A DNA stretch of 64,000 nucleotides from Blastococcus sp. TF02A-26 (GCF_003319125.1 NZ_QOHG01000008.1:153898-217897); one strand, 5' to 3'; shown: positions 36,434 to 44,855, counted from the stretch's first letter. Notes: generated by a model not told the origin, from the sequence alone. Program-made: numbers and translations.

Positions 36434-37075
36434 TCAGCGGCCGGGCGGTGGCGCCGGCGGCAGTGTCGGCAGGCCCGGGGAGGTCAGCTCGCGGAAGGCG
36501 TCGGTGTGCGCCCGCAGGGCCGAGACGGCGTCGGCGACGTCGGCCGGCAGCCGGCCGGCCGCGGGCTGGACGCGCTCGGCCTGGCGCACCGCGTCGGCGA
36601 CGTCGGCGAGCAGCTCGAGGTGACCGCGGGCCTCGGCCAGGACGTCCGCGCACCCTGGCGACGGCGCCAGTGTCTGCTGCCGCAGGCGCTGCTCGATGCG
36701 GGCGCTCTCGGCGTCGAGCGCGGGCAGCAGTGCCGGGACCTCGCCCAGGTGCGCGCCGGCCGCCACGGCGCCGGCCACCTGACGGCGCAGCTCGGCGCGG
36801 GTCCGCTGCACCTGCAGCTGGAGCTCGGCCGCGGTCCGGCGGTCGCCCGGCGGCAACCGCCGTGCCGCGACGGCGGTGGCGCCCTGCACACCCAGCTCGC
36901 GGCCGCGCGCGGTGAGCTGCCGGCCGCGGGCCGCCAGCTCGCTGCGGCGGACCTGGCGGACGACGAGCCAACCGGCGAGGAGGGCCATCAGGAGCAGCAG
37001 CAGGAGTCCGCCGCCCAGGACCGCGATCAGCGTCGGGTCCAGCGTCGTGATCCACGTCAGGTCGTCGTCGTCCAC
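36434..37075 (-). CDS. Single-pass membrane protein with long helical region
   Basis: A 213-residue protein. One membrane helix near the N-terminus (about 14-36, IAVLGGGLLLLLLMALLAGW), then an Arg/Gln/Ala-rich, probably coiled-coil helical region (about 40-190) and a Pro-rich tail. No family recognised. Third-position GC and the absence of stops support coding. GTG 37075 is chosen because the hydrophobic helix follows directly; an upstream extension to 37180 lacks a good start. It lies 168 bases upstream of the MMPL gene on the same strand. Confidence 0.58.
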   Translation of the reverse strand: MDDDDLTWITTLDPTLIAVLGGGLLLLLLMALLAGWLVVRQVRRSELAARGRQLTARGRELGVQGATAVAARRLPPGDRRTAAELQLQVQRTRAELRRQVAGAVAAGAHLGEVPALLPALDAESARIEQRLRQQTLAPSPGCADVLAEARGHLELLADVADAVRQAERVQPAAGRLPADVADAVSALRAHTDAFRELTSPGLPTLPPAPPPGR

Positions 37076-37183
37076 TCGGTCCGTCCGTCCGGGTGCGAGG
37101 GCGGGCAGGGAACCCCACCCTAGGCGCCCTACCTGGGCGCAGGCTGGGAGCGGACGGCCCCGGACCATCGCCCCGGACACGCC

Positions 37184-37213
37184 GGAGGCGGGGTCCCGAG
37201 GGACCCCGCCTCC
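37184..37213. terminator. Terminator hairpin of the displaced glnA1
   Basis: Arms 37184-37196 (GGAGGCGGGGTCC) and 37201-37213 pair perfectly over 13 bases around CGAG. It sits 33 bases past the glnA1-type stop codon at 37246-37248 on the minus strand, the normal place for that gene's terminator. Confidence 0.75.
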
Positions 37214-37245
37214 GCGGTGGTGCCGGGCCGGTCGGCCCGTCCGTA

Positions 37246-37272
37246 TCAGATGTCGTAGTACATCGCGAACTC
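37246..37272 (-). pseudogene. glnA: 3'-terminal codons of glnA1 at an attachment junction
   Basis: The last nine codons read Glu-Phe-Ala-Met-Tyr-Tyr-Asp-Ile-stop, the characteristic C-terminus of actinobacterial GlnA1 (glutamine synthetase I; mycobacterial protein ends EFALYYDV). Upstream of 37272 the sequence is unrelated to glutamine synthetase in any frame, while downstream the natural-looking terminator (37184-37213) remains. The body of glnA1 is therefore missing from this place. In Mycobacterium glnA1 lies beside glnE and glnA2, matching the core block here. The simplest reading is integration of an element into the 3' end of glnA1, with the intact gene at the far, unseen end. Confidence 0.68.
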
Positions 37273-37375
37273 TCCCCGCGTGATTGATCTTCTGTGGGTT
37301 TCAACGGACAGGTGCGTTGACCTGGGAACCCAGTGATGAATCAGAATGGAGGTAGATGGGCCCAGTTGAACGTCT

Positions 37376-37395
37376 TGGGGACTGGATGGGGACTG
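37376..37395 (-). repeat. Two direct repeats, possible integrase arm sites
   Basis: TGGGGACTG occurs twice with an 11-base period (one helical turn). It resembles the TGCGGACT repeats at 39414-39452 and the GTCCGC pair at 1145-1161. Confidence 0.45.
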
Positions 37396-37425
37396 AAGCT
37401 GGATCTGCTGCGTCCCATCCGGACC

Positions 37426-37495
37426 GGGTGAGCGGCGACAACACCGCTCCACAGACCGCCGAGCGTGCCAGCTGCAGACGGTCTCCGGAAGGGGG
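37426..37495 (-). repeat. Inverted relative of the block at 1034-1100
   Basis: Reverse complement aligns with 1034-1100 with shared CTTCCGG, CTGTGGAGCGG and CGCC in order, roughly 70 percent by eye. The two copies bracket the intact core in opposite orientation. Confidence 0.45.
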
Positions 37496-37781
37496 GTTCG
37501 CGTCCGTGAGGGCGGCCTCGTGGCCCTCTCGATTCCGTGCTACTTCCGGGGCGAGCTCGGCGCGTTCGGCGTCTGTGGCGGTCCGGCTTCCATTCTTGGT
37601 GCCAGGACCGAAGATGGCTGCCGCCGGTGCGCAGGACGCTAGTCCCGCTTATGGGCGAGTCGGTGCCGGTCGAAGTAGACCGGTGCGGGGTCAATCACCT
37701 GCAGGAGGAGCCTCGGCAGCGCCATGGGCGGACGATCAATGGAGGCCGTCCCCTTTCTCAATCTGCGCCATGCGATGCATC

Positions 37782-37789
37782 GCTTATCT
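37782..37789 (+). repeat. Left target-site duplication of the ISL3 element
   Basis: GCTTATCT, identical to 39273-39280. Confidence 0.88.
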
Positions 37790-39272
37790 GGCTCTTCGTA
37801 CTTGAGGTGGGTGTAGCCGCCCCGCTGGGATGATCATGGGGTGTGGGAAGGGGTCGAGGCCCTCCACGATCAGGAGCGACCAAGCAACCTGCTCCGGAAG
37901 GCCTCGACGTGTCCGAGCTTACGGCGTGCACTGCTGCGCGCTCGTGTCCTGATCCGCGCTACTGCGCCCGCTGCGACGTGCTTGTCGGCCTGCCTGGCTT
38001 CCACGTCCTCGCGGTCACCGAGACCCTCGCCGGCGGGCTGCGGGTTGTCGTGGAGTCACCCGCCGAGCCCGTCGGCTGCGGCCGGTGTGGGGTGCTGGCG
38101 TCCAGCCATGGCCGGCGCGACGTGGTGCTGGTCGACGCGCCGTGCTTCGGCCGTCCGGTCATCCTGGTGTGGCGCAAGCGCACCTGGCGCTGCCCCGACT
38201 CCGACTGCCCGGCATCCGGGTTCACCGAGCAAGACGACCGGCTCGCCCGACCGCGGGCGCTGCTGACGGTGCGGGCGTGCTGGTGGGCGATCGGGCAGCT
38301 GCGCCGCGAGCACGCCTCAGTCGCCGGCCTTGCTCGCACGCTGGGGACGACCTGGCGGACGGTGTGGCGGTCGATCCGCCCGCTGCTGGCGGGGATGGCC
38401 GCCGACGAGGCCCGCTTCGCCGGCGTCACCTCCCTGGGCGTGGACGAGCACGTCTGGCACCACGTGTCGACCAAGCCCGAGACCGAGGGCGGCCGGGGCC
38501 CCAAGGAGCTGACCGGCATGGTCGATCTGACCCGTGACCAGCACGGACGCGTCCGCGCGCGGCTGCTGGATCTGGTGCCCGGCCGGTCGGGCAAGGTCTA
38601 CGCCGACTGGCTCACCGCCCGCGGCGACGCGTTCCGCGACCGCGTGTAGGTAGCCACTCTGGACCCGTTCCACGGCTACAAGAACGCCATCGACGACCGC
38701 CTCGACGACGCCACCGCGGTGCTGGACGCTTTCCACGTGGTCAAGCTGGGCACCGACGCCGTGGACCGCTGCCGGCGCCGCATCCAACAGGACATCCACG
38801 GCCACCGCGGCCGCAAGAACGACCCGCTCTACGGCATCCGGACCACGCTGCGGGCCGGCGCAGAGAACCTCACCGACCGGCAGTGGGAACGCCTGCAGAC
38901 CGCGTTCGCCGCCGACGAACGACACCTCGCGGTCTGGCTGCCCTGGTCCTGCGCCCAGCAGCTGCGGTCGGCCTACCGCCACGAACACACCGCCGAGGGA
39001 CGCAAGATCGCCGAGAAGGTCATCGACTCCTTCCCGACCTGCCCGGTGCCCGAGATCGCCCGGCTCGGACGGACGTTGAAGCAGTGGCGCGAGGCGTTCC
39101 TGGCCTACTTCGACACCGACCGCGCCAGCAACGGCGGCACCGAAGCCGTCAACGGCCTCATCGAGCTCCACCGCCGCATCGCCCGCGGCTTCCGCAACCG
39201 CGAGAACTACCGCCTGCGCATGCTGCTGATCGCCGGCGGCCTGACCAGCCCCCACCTCAAGTAAGAAGAGCC
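37790..39272 (+). mobile_element. ISL3-family insertion sequence, 1483 bp, with 8-bp target duplication
   Basis: Terminal inverted repeats of 22 bases at 37790-37811 (GGCTCTTCGTACTTGAGGTG...) and 39251-39272 match with a single mismatch. The 8 bases GCTTATCT occur immediately outside both ends (37782-37789 and 39273-39280), the target duplication length expected for ISL3. The transposase gene spans 37909-39264 and is interrupted by an amber codon. Clean ends show that it arrived by normal transposition before it lost function. Confidence 0.9.
37909..39264 (+). pseudogene. ISL3-family transposase with in-frame amber codon
   Basis: The frame reads through about 451 codons with one TAG at 38647-38649. 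N-terminal zinc-ribbon and HTH region: CPDPRYCARCDVLVG, WRCPDSDCPASG. DDE residues: Asp in SLGVDEHVWHH, Asp in TLDPFHGYKNAIDD just after the stop, and Glu in NGGTEAVNGLIELHRRIARG. The codon at the stop is probably a former CAG (Gln), one C-to-T change. GTG 37909 follows GGAAGG; a start further upstream would add non-homologous residues. Both halves are otherwise intact, so the mutation looks recent. Readthrough or suppression could still give some product. Confidence 0.88.
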
Positions 39273-39280
39273 GCTTATCT
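39273..39280 (+). repeat. Right target-site duplication of the ISL3 element
   Basis: GCTTATCT, identical to 37782-37789. Confidence 0.88.
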
Positions 39281-39768
39281 CGTCCTGGCCACTGCAGTGG
39301 TTGTCGAATCGGTCACGGGCTGTTGGTTGCCTGTGACACTCGCTGCACTAAGGCGTTGACGAGCGCATATGCCGTTGGGATCTGTCTACGGATGACGGTC
39401 GAGATTGGCTGAATTGCGGACTTTCTGCGGACTCTGCGGACTGGCTGCGGACTGAGGGCTCGGGATTCGCGGCTCCGTCCGAGTCGTCACGAGGGCGACG
39501 GGACCGCTCTTCAGGCGGGCCGAAATGCCGACCGCGGGAAACCGACGAGGGTCGCCGCGGATCGTTCGGGACGGAACCGCGGCCCGTTCGTCCCACCGCC
39601 CCGATCGATCCGGAGTGTGCCGGTGACGGTGGAGCAGGAGCCGCAGCCGGCGTCTTGGCGTGTGGAAGGACCGGGCGGCGTGGGTGATGATGGTCGACCG
39701 CGGCGACGGGAATTCTTCCTCGGTGCAGTCTCGCGAGACCACGGGCCGCAGCCGGGGACGCTGCGGGC
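39281..39768. other. Non-coding stretch containing arm-like repeats
   Basis: Nothing coding is supported in 488 bases. The open minus-strand frame here is the spurious continuation of the frameshifted gene at 39769-41110. The repeats at 39414-39452 are the only clear structure. Confidence 0.5.
39414..39452 (+). repeat. Four direct GCGGACT repeats
   Basis: TGCGGACT occurs four times in about 40 bases with spacings of 8-13. The same sequence with degenerate spacing is present on the minus strand near 1.13-1.17 kb. Short, helically phased direct repeats next to an excisionase-like gene are typical of integrase arm-binding sites in actinobacterial integrative elements. Confidence 0.5.
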
Positions 39769-41110
39769 TCAGTAGAGGTAGCGGTCGATACCGGAGCCGT
39801 CGGCCCAGATGTGGTTCATGCGGTCGGCGATGCGGGCGTGGGCGGCTTCCTCGACGTGGCTGAGCACGCAGTCGGTGCCGGGCGCGGTGGCCCGCAGCCG
39901 GGCGGTGAGCAGTCCGGTGTCGCCGGTGGGGGCAAGGTCGAGCAGGCCAGGCGAGCCGCGCGAGGAGCGAGAACAGATCGGCTCGGCCAACCCGGCGGTA
40001 GGTGTCGCCGAGCTGCTCGGCGTAGGCGTCGACCAGCGCGACGATGTCAGAGTCCAGTCCCGGCTGGCTGAGGACGGCGGCGGTCGCGCGCAAGATGTCG
40101 ATGTCGGCGGCGGGCAGGGTGAGCGTGGTCATCGGCGCGTGCTCGTGGCGGCCGTCCGGGGCGAGCAGCCGGCCGCACCCCGGTTGCCCAGACTGGGTGG
40201 GCGCCAGGGCGATAAGCAGCCGGTCCACGGCGGCGAGGGCGACCCGGCCGCCCAGCGGCGCCGGCAGCCGCAGCGGCTCCGTGCCGGTGCTCGGATCCAG
40301 CCGGCGGTCTTCCCACGTGCCCACGTTCAGCAGGATCTCTTCCAGGGCGCACAGCGGTGCCAGCGGCTCGCCGTCGAGGTCGACGACGAGCACGGTCCGC
40401 ACCCCCGCCAGGGCTTCTTCGCTCGCGCCGGGGTGTCCGGTCGGCTGCTCACTTACGGGACGACCGCTCGGTGGCCGCTGGGCCGCTGGGCCGGTGAGAC
40501 CGGTGGCCCGGCCGATGTCGGGCCACGAGGCCCCGGCGGTGAGTGCGGGGTGCACCGCCTCGTCCAGCGCGCGGGCGGTGGCGGCCTGCCGGGTGGCGGC
40601 CGCCTCGACGTCTTCGAGGGCCTGCCAGCCGGCGATGTGCCGGCGCCATTCGGCCATCAGCCGGTTCTCGTCGGCGGCCTCCAGATCAGCCCACGGGCCC
40701 GGAACGGCGAGCCGCCGCGCCGCGGGATCGGCCAGCCCCGGTGGCACGCGCGTCCAGGGGGTGCCGCGCCAGCCGCAGGTGCAGCCGGCGGCCCAGCCGA
40801 CGACCGCGGCGTCCGGGCGCCACTGCTCGGCCTGGTCGAGCACCTCGAGGCGGACTTGACCGCTGGTGTGGGCGTGCACGATGCCGTCGCCGCGCAGGAG
40901 CGTGCCGTCCTGCCAGATACCCTCGACGGTGGAGCCGTCGCGGTAGGTCAACCGCATCCGGTCGCCGTTGCCGGGCCCGTCGTCCGGCCGGCGGGTGCTC
41001 AGTTGACCGCGGGCGCTGCTGGTCCCGGCGCCTTGCGCGCCGTCGGCGAACAGCGGCACCACCCAGCCCTCGTGTTCTTGGTCGTACACGACCGGGCCGA
41101 TCCATCCCAT
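39769..41110 (-). pseudogene. Element-borne hypothetical gene with one frameshift
   Basis: ATG 41110 opens a frame for MGWIGPVVYDQEHEGWVVPL and continues with GWAAGCTCGWRGTPWTRVP, a long helical middle and TLTLPAADIDILRATAAVLS. Near 39945-39955 one extra base (GCCTGGCCTG for GCCGGCCTG) shifts the frame. The original C-terminus is then in the neighbouring frame, LLDLAPTGDTGLLTARLRAT to GSGIDRYLY with stop at 39769-39771. Corrected, it would be about 446 residues. No known family, but similar proteins travel with actinobacterial integrative elements. It lies downstream of the excisionase-like gene on the same strand. A sequencing error is possible, but the neighbours are also damaged. Confidence 0.6.
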
Positions 41111-41180
41111 CGCTGGCTCCTCTCGAAGTGCATGGGCAGCGTCGACGGGCTGGCGGCGACCCGGCCTGCTCCGGCCGCTT

Positions 41181-41209
41181 CCTGTGGACGGCTCGGCGTT
41201 GTCCACAGG
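41181..41209. repeat. 9-bp inverted repeat between the excisionase-like gene and its neighbour
   Basis: CCTGTGGAC (41181-41189) and GTCCACAGG (41201-41209) pair perfectly around 11 bases. It could be a terminator for the excisionase-like gene or an operator before the downstream gene. Confidence 0.5.
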
Positions 41210-41270
41210 AGAGCTGGTCACCAGGCCGCGCCGTAAGCCAGGAATACGCAGCTGTGCGTCAAGGGCAGGG

Positions 41271-41480
41271 CTACGGGCGCGGGGATTGGTCGGCTTGCGC
41301 GTCGACCCAGGCGTGCAGGTCGACCCGGCGGTAAAGGACACGCCGGCCGAGCCGGAAGCTGCGCGGACCGGTGCCGAGGTGCCGCCAGTACCGGAGGGTG
41401 GCCACCGGTGCGCGGAGCACGTCCGCGGCCTCGGTGATGGTGAGCAGCTCGGGCTCGTGGCCGACGGTGGGTTCGGGCAT
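41271..41480 (-). CDS. Excisionase-like helix-turn-helix protein
   Basis: A 69-residue DNA-binding protein of the MerR-like excisionase (Xis, HTH_17) type: LLTITEAADVLRAPVATLRY, then WRHLGTGPRSFRLGRRVLYR and VDLHAWVDAQ, the full winged-helix pattern. Such proteins direct excision of integrative elements by bending the attachment DNA. ATG 41480 has CGGGAG upstream. In related elements an integrase gene follows directly; here none does, so the element may be immobile. The gene itself appears intact. Confidence 0.8.
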   Translation of the reverse strand: MPEPTVGHEPELLTITEAADVLRAPVATLRYWRHLGTGPRSFRLGRRVLYRRVDLHAWVDAQADQSPRP

Positions 41481-41901
41481 GGCTGGCTCCCGGAGTCATC
41501 GGTGATGGGCGGTGCCGTCACCACAGAAGGCGCCATTTCCGGCCCGTTGGTGACACTGCACAACCAGCCTTATCTGGCTCTCTCCGGTTCTTCTCCTGCC
41601 CGCTAGACCTCGTGGTCGCCGCGACGCGGCCACTACGACCCGGGCCGCCCGCGCGTCCGCAGCGGTTCTCCAGTTGCCCGGGGCGGCCGCGCGAGCAGCG
41701 CCCCCGATGGACCGGAGAACTACTGGAGGTCGGCTGCTACGCAATCAGCAACTGGCGGCTCGCGCGGCGGGAGCACGGCGGTCGCGTCCACCCCATTCGC
41801 GACTCCACTCTTCACGCCCGCTGCGGAGTGGCCGCCTACGCTGCCGGGGTCGAGCGGGGCCGGTCGACAGCGAGCAGTGCGAGGACGGAGGGGGCGGTTC
41901 G
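41481..41901. other. Intergenic stretch
   Basis: About 420 bases between the excisionase-like gene and the AlbA-type pseudogene. No gene supported. It presumably holds promoters for both. A 13-base match (CTTATCTGGCTCT, near 41.57 kb) to the ISL3 left junction is noted but not interpreted. Confidence 0.4.
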
Positions 41902-43257
41902 GTGGGTGCCCTGGACATCGACCTCGCGCGCGTCCCCGGGGCGAACTTGCGGCGCGTGCGCTCGTTGACGCCGTTGCTTCGGTGGACGATCGGGTCGAGC
42001 GGCACTTCCTAGAGGTCAAGAGCGCGATCGACATCAAGGGCAAGGACGGCATCGCGAAGGTCGCGAAGTTCATTCTCGGTGCGGCCAACCGGATGCCCGA
42101 CGACGTCGCCCGTTACTTCGAAGGGCACGCGGTGATGGTGCTCGGGGTGGCGGCCGGCTCAGTGCCGGGGATCGAGCCCGTCGAGGCGCTCGACATCGAG
42201 CGGGGTGTCCGTCCCTTCCTGTCCGTCAACGGCCCCCGATGGGATCTCCAGCGCGTTCCGATCGACAGTGAGCGCGAGGTCTTGCTCATTCTCGTCGACC
42301 CGCCAGAGTGGGGGCAGCCCCCGTTCCCCTGCCATAAGGACGGCCTGGGGCTGTACAGCGGTCAGATCATCGTCCGCGCCGACGGGGAGACCCGACCGGC
42401 GAACGGCGAAGAAGTTGTCCACCTGCTGGGGCGCAGTCGCGATGTGAACCCCGACGTCGACCTCGACGTCGTGGTGGATGGTGTGGCGGGCGCCTACATC
42501 TGCAACGAGCAGGTTCTCGAGGTCCACCTACGCCGTGAGACGGAGCGCCTGCAGAGGGCGATGACGACGCCCGAGCCGGCCACCCCGTACACACGGAACA
42601 TGGGCCTTTTGGGCGCGATCGGCCAGCGGCGTGAGAACCGCACCTCTGAGGAGTACTAAAAGCAGATCGCCGACTGGGCGGACGCCTGTCGGGCGGGATG
42701 GACATCGGCCCTGGACAGGATCGCTGCAATGGCGACGCTGCCGATCTCGGTCTCGTTGACGAACCGCGGGGAACCCTTCCTCGAAGACGTCGAGCTCCAG
42801 GTTCACCTCGCAGGGCCGTCCGAGGGGTCGAGTCCGTTGATCGTGAGGACTTCGACGCCTCGGAACTGCTGCCCGCTCCTCCGCGTGAGTGGGGGCCCTG
42901 GACGGAGCCCTTCTCTGCGCTCCCTCTGAGGGATTTCTCCTACACGCCCTCCCTGCCCTCGCTCCCCGGGCCACTGACCTTCACGAACGGTGGGTCGGTG
43001 ACGCTCCATGTCGATGTGGGAGACCTTCGCCCTCTCGGGGACTTCGAGACGACGGGCGATGGGATGGTGCTGCGGGTGGACGCCGCCGACATCCCGAGGT
43101 CGCGGGGACGTGGAAGGTCACCGCGCGGGGGCATCACGCGGTCTACACGGGCGATCTGTCGGTGCCCGTCAAGGCACGCGACATCACCGAGGCGATGGAG
43201 GGCCTGCTGCGGCGGGTTCGTGGTGAAGACGGCCCGGACGAGGGCGATCCCGAGTAG
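41902..43257 (+). pseudogene. AlbA_2/Schlafen-type protein gene with four lesions
   Basis: Read across frames the product would be about 450 residues. GTG 41902 begins VGALDIDLARVPG; a missing G at 41938-41941 shifts to ELAARALVDAVASVDDRVE and HFLEVKSAIDIKGKDGIAKV, the AlbA_2 (Schlafen-like) domain used by ATP- and DNA-binding helix-turn-helix proteins. An in-frame TAA at 42657-42659 follows TSEEY, and the frame resumes KQIADWADACRAGWTSALDR. A second missing G at 42824-42827 leads to VESVDREDFDASELLP, and a third deletion near 43091-43098 to WKVTARGHHAVYTGDL with stop at 43255-43257. Each piece is coding-like, so this is a real decayed gene. Related proteins occur in defence and mobile-element contexts. 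Confidence 0.68.
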
Positions 43258-43350
43258 TTGGGGGCGCCCAGGGAGTTCACTACCTTCCGGGTGTGCCATA
43301 GCCGCCTCGACCGCAGCTGCAGCCGCTGCGGGAGTTCGTCGGCGCAGCCG

Positions 43351-43536
43351 TTCCTCAACCTGACCCCGGGGTGCGGGCGCGTCTCGGCCGACGCCATCGA
43401 GCAGTACGCCGCCGGGCGTTCCCTGCGGGAGATCGCCGAGCTGATGGACCGCTCGTTCTCCGCCGTCCGCAACATGCTCGACAAGCGCGGCGTGCGTCGG
43501 CGCGGTTGTGGGGCGTCGCCCACTGCGAGGATCTGA
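43351..43536 (+). pseudogene. Small helix-turn-helix protein remnant
   Basis: The C-terminal part reads ADAIEQYAAGRSLREIAELM, then DRSFSAVRNMLDKRGVRRRG, a common small actinobacterial HTH protein. Just upstream the reading is disturbed: LTP is followed by a frame in which VRARL would continue, and the main frame returns at DAIEQ. One lost and one gained G (near 43368-43371 and 43385-43388) would repair it to LTPxVRARLADAIEQ. Functional status is unclear: the compensating indels change only about eight residues. It sits between two other genes without its own clear start. Confidence 0.45.
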
Positions 43537-43640
43537 CGAAGGGCCGGACAGCACTGAGGCAGGCGTCGACTCCCGTACCGTGAATGCCACTCGAAGCTCT
43601 CGCGCGGTCCAAGCAGGCCGCCCGCGATCGCGTGTCCGAC

Positions 43641-44834
43641 CTACGGCTGGTCGAGGAGTTCCCTGCGGTCGCGGTCCCCATCGACGACCTGACCGTCGTT
43701 CACCGACCCGATCGCGAGCAGCGACCGACGGAGGCCGTCGAAGGTCCGCGGGTTCCACCCGGTCAGCCCGGCCCACCGCTCGAGCCGGTAGCTCACCGAG
43801 TTCGCGTGCAGGTGCAGCAGCTGTGCCGTCCGGGTCAGTTGCATGTCGCCCGCAGCGAACGCCCGCACGGCGTCGACCAGGTGTGGATGCGCCGCCGCCA
43901 CCTCGGCGACCACCTCGAACACCGGCGTCAGCCGGCCGGCCTCGGCCTGCACACCGGCCTCCGGCCACACGTCCTCCAGCATCGCGGTGCCGCCCTCCGA
44001 CGTCCGTGCGACGTACGCCGCGAGCCGCGCGTCGCCGACGGAGGTGGCGGCGCCCGACAGGCCTCGCCGGAGCAGGCCGACGCCGGCGTGTCCACCGAGG
44101 CGGTCGTGTGCCGCCTCGGCGACCTGGGCGGCGCTCACGCGCTGGCAGACCACCACGGCGCCGAGGTCGACGTACCCGACGGCGAACTGGGCGCCGGCGT
44201 TCTCGAGCCCGTCGATGAAGCCGGCCGGTACGGCGGCCTCTGCCCCGTCCTCCCGCCGCCACAGCAGCGCGACGAACTCGCCTGCCGGATCCAGCTCGAG
44301 CGCACGCGCGTGCACCGACGCCTCGGGAGGCGGCGAAGCGGTGAGCAGCAGCTCGACGAGTCGCTGGGAGGCGGTGATCCGACGGCTCTGAATCGCCTGG
44401 GTCACGCCGGCGTGTGCGGCCGCGAGCGCGGTGCTGATCGCGTGCAGCGACGCGAACATCAGACTGGCCGCCGTCGGCAGCACCTCGCTGGTCTCCGCGT
44501 CCGCCGCGGCCACTAGGGCCTGCCACAGCACCTGGTCGCCGAGGTGGTAGGCCCCGATGAGGACCTCGACGTCGATGCCCTGATGGGCCCGGCTGCGGGC
44601 GAGCTCCGCAGCCTCCTCCAGCGCCTCACCGGACACGACCACCCCCCGGGCGAGCGCCCCCACCTGGTTGCGCTGCTGCCGGCCGACCGCGGCGAGGTGT
44701 TCGTCGAACCCGATCGCCCGGTAGTCCTCGAGCTCCTCCCGGATTCGGGTGACGGCCAGCAAGGAGAGGTCACCGAGGTCGAGCCGGCGACACAGCGGGC
44801 CAAGCCCGGCCAGGTAATCATTTGTGGGATCCAC
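43641..44834 (-). CDS. PucR-family transcriptional regulator
   Basis: A 397-residue regulator of the PucR (CdaR-like) type. The N-terminal and central region (about 1-330, sensor part) precedes a C-terminal HTH_30 domain (about 335-395), TRTAQLLHLHANSVSYRLER then WAGLTGWNPRTFDGLRRSLL. Such proteins usually control adjacent catabolic genes, activated by the substrate. It is divergent from the IOR gene 79 bases away. GTG 44834 is chosen because the frame upstream (to 44930) would overlap the divergent coding start. The intergenic inverted repeat at 44856-44887 is a candidate binding site. It looks intact in spite of the decayed DNA on its other side. Confidence 0.82.
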   Translation of the reverse strand: MDPTNDYLAGLGPLCRRLDLGDLSLLAVTRIREELEDYRAIGFDEHLAAVGRQQRNQVGALARGVVVSGEALEEAAELARSRAHQGIDVEVLIGAYHLGDQVLWQALVAAADAETSEVLPTAASLMFASLHAISTALAAAHAGVTQAIQSRRITASQRLVELLLTASPPPEASVHARALELDPAGEFVALLWRREDGAEAAVPAGFIDGLENAGAQFAVGYVDLGAVVVCQRVSAAQVAEAAHDRLGGHAGVGLLRRGLSGAATSVGDARLAAYVARTSEGGTAMLEDVWPEAGVQAEAGRLTPVFEVVAEVAAAHPHLVDAVRAFAAGDMQLTRTAQLLHLHANSVSYRLERWAGLTGWNPRTFDGLRRSLLAIGSVNDGQVVDGDRDRRELLDQP

Positions 44835-44855
44835 GAACTGAGCATGCCATGACAG

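Larger units (their letters stand above)
37273..37789. other. Non-coding element end beside the glnA1 junction
   Basis: No credible gene in 517 bases. It holds a 12-base palindrome CTGGGAACCCAG (37322-37333), a tandem repeat of TGGGGACTG (37376-37384, 37387-37395) about 105 bases from the junction, and the block 37426-37495 related in inverted orientation to 1034-1100. The arrangement suggests attachment core plus integrase arm sites. Confidence 0.5.

Noticed and set aside
37214..37330. tRNA gene as attachment site at the right junction
   Set aside because: I looked for a cloverleaf or CCA-like 3' end near the junction and found none; the glnA1 C-terminus explains the sequence better.
37843..37908. 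Earlier start for the ISL3 transposase
   Set aside because: GTG 37909 has a good ribosome binding site and matches where ISL3 similarity begins; the upstream 22 codons are unrelated.
41565..41585. 13-base match to the left junction of the ISL3 element (CTTATCTGGCTCT)
   Set aside because: No right end, no transposase remnant and no extension of the match; likely chance or a preferred target sequence.
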